Made by a program: the position numbers and the translations under genes. Source: an uncultured Spirochaetaceae bacterium (lineage in GTDB: Bacteria; Spirochaetota; Spirochaetia; Sphaerochaetales; Sphaerochaetaceae). From it: 64,000 nt of DNA. Shown here in pieces: positions 60,906 through 64,000 of the stretch (the stretch's first letter is position 1; each line of letters starts with the position of its first letter). The stretch covers positions 27,782-91,781 of the forward strand of contig CALXKS010000054.1 in the NCBI GenBank assembly GCA_944389015.1. The letters are read 5' to 3'. The notes beneath the pieces are model-generated. The model was given only the letters and a program-made list of their open reading frames with translations. It was not told the origin of the DNA and made no database searches.

Positions 60906-61670
60906 TCAAATCTCCTTCAGTATCTCTTCAAAGAGTGCATCATAGTCTTTTGCTATCGGACTCTTCTTACCTCTGACCGTGCTATTCCTGTTCGCCTGGG
61001 CATCTTCAATCGCAACGCTCTGCCTGATCTTTGATTCAAAGACCTTGGTATTGAGGAACATTGAAGAGATCATCTCAAGATCCGGTATCGCTTCCTTGCT
61101 AAGCCTTGTACGTGGATTATAGCGTGTGACTAGAAGTCCAAGAATCCTCAGCTCTGGATTTGCCGACTCTTTCACTTCGTTGATTGTCTCCGACAGAGAC
61201 CTGAGCCCTTGAATGGACAAAGCATTTGCATTGACAGGAACAATAACAGAATCAGATGCAATAAGAACATTCCAGTTGATGATTCCAAGAGTCGGAGGTG
61301 AATCTATGATACATATGTCATAAAGCGATGAAACATCCTTCAATGCGTTCTTCAGAAGCTGCATCGAGTTAACGCCTATAAACATCCTGTCCGCATTGCT
61401 CATGAGAATGTTGTTTGGAACAAGATCTACTCCTTCCGATGTTCTGATTACTGCATCCTGAAGAGAAACAGTCTTGGAAAAGACATCCTTCAGAGTATAC
61501 TGCCCTTCCTTGTCGGGATTGATACCATAGATGTAAGTCATGTTGGCCTGTGGATCGGCATCGATGGAAAGTGTTTTCTTTCCTGCCTTTGCAAACCGGG
61601 ATGCTATCTCGACTGCACTTGTAGTCTTGCCGACTCCACCTTTCTGATTGATTAGAGCGATTGTGATCAT
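60906..61670 (-). CDS. parA: ParA-family partition ATPase
   Basis: 254 residues. Deviant Walker A KGGVGKTT (10-17), SIDADPQANMT with the switch Asp, and IDSPPTLGIINWN are the ParA/Soj motifs. Without an N-terminal HTH, i.e. the short type seen in plasmid Ib systems and Soj. Co-transcribed with the small RHH partner; no parB with a nuclease-like or CTP-binding domain is present. Indicates a plasmid-derived or integrated element. Confidence 0.92.
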   Translation of the reverse strand: MITIALINQKGGVGKTTSAVEIASRFAKAGKKTLSIDADPQANMTYIYGINPDKEGQYTLKDVFSKTVSLQDAVIRTSEGVDLVPNNILMSNADRMFIGVNSMQLLKNALKDVSSLYDICIIDSPPTLGIINWNVLIASDSVIVPVNANALSIQGLRSLSETINEVKESANPELRILGLLVTRYNPRTRLSKEAIPDLEMISSMFLNTKVFESKIRQSVAIEDAQANRNSTVRGKKSPIAKDYDALFEEILKEI

Positions 61671-61820
61671 AGAATTCCTCCTTTGTATTTATAATGTGTC
61701 ATGAAACTTTAACAGTCAAGACTATAAAAGTATAAATAAGTTTAGACGTATAAATATCTTATGATATAAAATTCATGACGTATCAACGAATTAAATATTT
61801 TATACATATAAAGTCTTTTC
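61671..61820. promoter_or_regulatory. AT-rich region upstream of parA with repeated AGAC/TATA motifs
   Basis: Contains an AAGACTATAAAAGTAT-like stretch (61719-61734), TTTAGACGTATAAAT (61741-61755) and the clearer repeat 61802-61820, all related to the repeats at 60445-60525. Probably the operator/centromere region of parA and also the promoter region of the M48 gene. Confidence 0.45.
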
Positions 61821-61902
61821 TTTTTAAGTGTTTTGTATGATAATATTATTAAGGACAATATCTTCAAGAAAATCCCCGATTATACACCGTGGAGAAAACC
61901 AG

Positions 61903-63177
61903 ATGAGCAGCAATTATTACAATAGAATCGAGACTGAAGACACGTATGATGAAATGCCGAAGAAGCGTTTCAGCCTACTGGGACTTTTATCAAAGATAAG
62001 GAATTTATGCTTTCTGATTCTTCTGCTTATCGTTGTCTTCACAGCCTGGCCAAGCCTTCACAATGAATCATACATGTGCTTCCGGCTTATCATCGGACTC
62101 ATCTTCAATAAGGAGATATTCTCCCTTGTTGTTTCAAGCTTCATAGAAGGCTTTTACATTCAGCCAGTTGCAAGGAGTATAGAGTTGCTTGTTCTGATAG
62201 TCTGTGTGTGGAAGCTCATCTTCAGAGGTAAGATCTTGGCATTCCTCAGAATCAAATCGATTGTCATGCTTTCACTTGCCTCGTACTGGCTCTATCTGAT
62301 TCTCTTCTATGCTATGAATATCACAACACTGCCTATCTGGAACGAATATGCATCTTTCTTCATATACAGTCCTATGTTCTGCTGGTTATATCCACTAGGG
62401 CTCGATTTAGCAATGAGAGTATATGCAGTCATCATCGTCATGATAGCCTGTTATCTTGCCACTGTAATCTTCTATGGAGCCTCTGTACGAGAAGGACAGA
62501 GACTCGACAGAGATGACATGGAAGAACTTGGAATCAACGATGTCATGAGAAGAGTCAATCCAATCAGGAAGCTATTTCTTCCACGTCCTCGTTTTTACGC
62601 CACTGATACATTCAGCGAGAATGCATACTCATCCGGACGGAATATAGTGATTGCTCTTGATGTGTTTGATGAAGGAATAGAAGTAGCACAAGGTGTGATA
62701 GCTCATGAGCTCGGCCATTACTATCACTATGACACAGATGCTTCGCTGATCTGCAATGTAGCTATCAATACAGTCACATTCCCGTTGATGATTGTCACGT
62801 TCATAGCAAGGATTCTTTCTCATGTTCCTTTCCTGGGAATAGCAGCCGGACTCTACGGGCTTCTGCTTTCTCTCTTCGGTGGAATCACTGGGATAATCTT
62901 CAATCTCATCAACCTGATCTTCTACTGGATTGATGGCAAATGGGCAGAACGCAGTGCTGATATGTTCGGCGTGGATTTAGGCTACGGATTCGGTAATTAT
63001 CTCTTCCTCTCAAAGTACACAGGAGGATTCTCTCTCAGAGCGCTCATATCCGGATTCCTGGATGTCCATCCTGGAACAAGAAGCAGGTGCAGATATATCA
63101 AGAAGAGAATCATCAGGTACTATGGGGAGGATTACTGGGACAGCTGTGTGGCCGTCTATGGTGATTACTACGTATGA
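61903..63177 (+). CDS. M48-family membrane metallopeptidase
   Basis: 424 residues from the ATG with GGAG 9 nt upstream. About four hydrophobic helices (35-190), then the zinc motif HELGH (His268-His272) in VIAHELGHYYHYDTD; the third ligand is probably the Glu of KWAERSADMFG. HtpX/Ste24-like topology, with a further hydrophobic segment between motif and third ligand. Active site faces the cytoplasm in this family. The stop overlaps the traX ATG (ATGA). A link between peptidase and TraX is not described to my knowledge. Confidence 0.85.
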   Translation: MSSNYYNRIETEDTYDEMPKKRFSLLGLLSKIRNLCFLILLLIVVFTAWPSLHNESYMCFRLIIGLIFNKEIFSLVVSSFIEGFYIQPVARSIELLVLIVCVWKLIFRGKILAFLRIKSIVMLSLASYWLYLILFYAMNITTLPIWNEYASFFIYSPMFCWLYPLGLDLAMRVYAVIIVMIACYLATVIFYGASVREGQRLDRDDMEELGINDVMRRVNPIRKLFLPRPRFYATDTFSENAYSSGRNIVIALDVFDEGIEVAQGVIAHELGHYYHYDTDASLICNVAINTVTFPLMIVTFIARILSHVPFLGIAAGLYGLLLSLFGGITGIIFNLINLIFYWIDGKWAERSADMFGVDLGYGFGNYLFLSKYTGGFSLRALISGFLDVHPGTRSRCRYIKKRIIRYYGEDYWDSCVAVYGDYYV

Positions 63178-63872
63178 ATGGAGACACATCACAATACAAC
63201 ACAGCAAGAGACTTCCTGAAGATTCTTGCAATCATCGCCATGACAGCAGATCACGCTTCAACAGTCTTCCTGAATGAAGGAAATGACCTGTACAGCATCT
63301 GTCAGTTCTTCGGCAACTTCACGATTGTGATAATGTGCTTCTTCATTACCCAGGGGCTGCGTTATACCAGATCCATTCAGAAGTATGCTGCAAGATTGCT
63401 CCTCTGGGCTGCAATATCTGAAATCCCTTTCTATTTGTTGTTCGGATTGCAACTGAACGTCCTTTTTACTTTGTTAGCAAGTTTAACTATAATCTATCTC
63501 TTTGATAGTAAAGGACTACTGATTGCACTTACCGCTCTAGCATTGTTCTTCCCAATATCACTGATCTGTGACTGGAGTATCATCGCTCCAGTGTTCACAA
63601 TCATCTTCTACTTACTTCAGAAGAAGCAGAAAGAACAGTTCTCACTCATCCTGATTCCCACTGCCTATTTCATACTCAGAGCAATTCTCTATGCTGGAAC
63701 ACAAGTTGAGTATATTGCAGGGACGATATCAATATTTCTGGCTTCTATGCTTATCTATGCTCTACGAATCAAAGTGGAAGGACAAGGGAAATGTATGATT
63801 CCAGGATTAGTTTTCTACGCTTACTATCCTCTGCACCTCTCTTCTATATTGCTAATTGAAGTTTTATTTTGA
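63174..63872 (+). CDS. traX: TraX family membrane protein
   Basis: 232 residues, about eight helices. The opening RDFLKILAIIAMTADHASTVF and RYAARLLLWAAISEIPFYL-type segment (here KYAARLL) match TraX, the F-plasmid pilin N-acetyltransferase family (acyltransferase-like). In chromosomes it is usually an uncharacterised membrane acetylase. Overlaps the M48 gene by 4 bp, so both are made together. A strong terminator follows. Confidence 0.85.
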   Translation: MNGDTSQYNTARDFLKILAIIAMTADHASTVFLNEGNDLYSICQFFGNFTIVIMCFFITQGLRYTRSIQKYAARLLLWAAISEIPFYLLFGLQLNVLFTLLASLTIIYLFDSKGLLIALTALALFFPISLICDWSIIAPVFTIIFYLLQKKQKEQFSLILIPTAYFILRAILYAGTQVEYIAGTISIFLASMLIYALRIKVEGQGKCMIPGLVFYAYYPLHLSSILLIEVLF

Positions 63873-63919
63873 TAAAATCAAAATATAGTTTTTGACTATC
63901 TCTTTATAAGTTCTCATAA

Positions 63920-63958
63920 GCCGGTATAGCCTGTATTTACAGGCTTTCCGGCATTTTT
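63920..63958 (+). terminator. Terminator after traX
   Basis: GCCGG-TAT-AGCCTGTA and TACAGGCT-TT-CCGGC pair, 13 bp with an internal loop, followed by ATTTTTC. Confidence 0.75.
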
Positions 63959-64000
63959 CAAATCGGAAGAAGCTCTTATATATTCTCATTTCCCCTCATG

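Noticed and set aside
57361..64000. CRISPR array or prophage in the accessory region
   Set aside because: The repeats are few, irregularly spaced and not separated by unique spacers; no phage structural, integrase or Cas genes are visible.

Overview
The window looks like a chromosomal segment of an anaerobic or fermentative spirochaete of the Treponema/Sphaerochaeta kind. This is inferred mainly from the solute-binding proteins, whose signal peptides end in short 'VFAGGxSEG'-type tails, from a metabolism of NADP-GDH, PFK, polyphosphate and many TRAP/TTT transporters, and from moderate GC content. No rRNA or intact tRNA is present, so the taxonomy is an inference.

Left part (1-13 kb): the end of a TRAP transporter operon (dctP and a cut-off dctQ) behind a perfect 18-bp operator; an MBL-fold hydrolase; asd; ppk1-ppx; phosphofructokinase; two tandem hotdog thioesterases; gdhA coupled to a DUF1846 gene and an NSS sodium symporter; then a small Hpt protein coupled to a chagasin-like lipoprotein.

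13.2-26 kb is a catabolic island. One minus-strand operon (aldehyde dehydrogenase, TAXI-TRAP binding protein and fused permease, isochorismatase-type amidase, DHPON-hydrolase-like alpha/beta hydrolase, ACMSD-like amidohydrolase) lies opposite a LysR regulator. A second operon (HMGL-like lyase/synthase, acyl-CoA carboxyltransferase, cyclase-family hydrolase) lies opposite a GntR/FCD regulator, with a palindrome inside its promoter spacer. Together they could be an undescribed route for uptake and hydrolytic breakdown of a small, possibly amide- or ring-containing carboxylate.

26-34.5 kb is biosynthetic: argC-argJ-argB-argD (plus an esterase) behind two ARG-box-like sites, and metY-metA, where MetA carries Glu111 and is therefore predicted to use acetyl-CoA.

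34.7-56.8 kb is mixed: four MATE exporters, one next to a Crp/Fnr regulator with a perfect palindrome and one opposite a MerR regulator with an elongated-spacer promoter; an orphan Vsr nuclease next to a candidate structured sRNA; a ROK-regulated TctABC transporter with a degenerate M24 protein and a Gfo/Idh/MocA dehydrogenase; and the housekeeping genes dnaE, yggT, recG and an MGMT.

56.9-64 kb is accessory and AT-rich: an orphan BrnA-type antitoxin; a DUF3800 gene between two copies of a tRNA-Phe 3'-end plus terminator (remnant attachment sites); about 1 kb with no convincing gene; an AAA/DUF4143 ATPase; a plasmid-type parA-RHH partition pair surrounded by about 20-bp repeats; and an M48 membrane peptidase coupled to TraX. 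This is probably one end of an integrated element.

Several genes lack a Shine-Dalgarno sequence and instead have a -10 box about 7 nt before the start codon, which suggests leaderless mRNAs.
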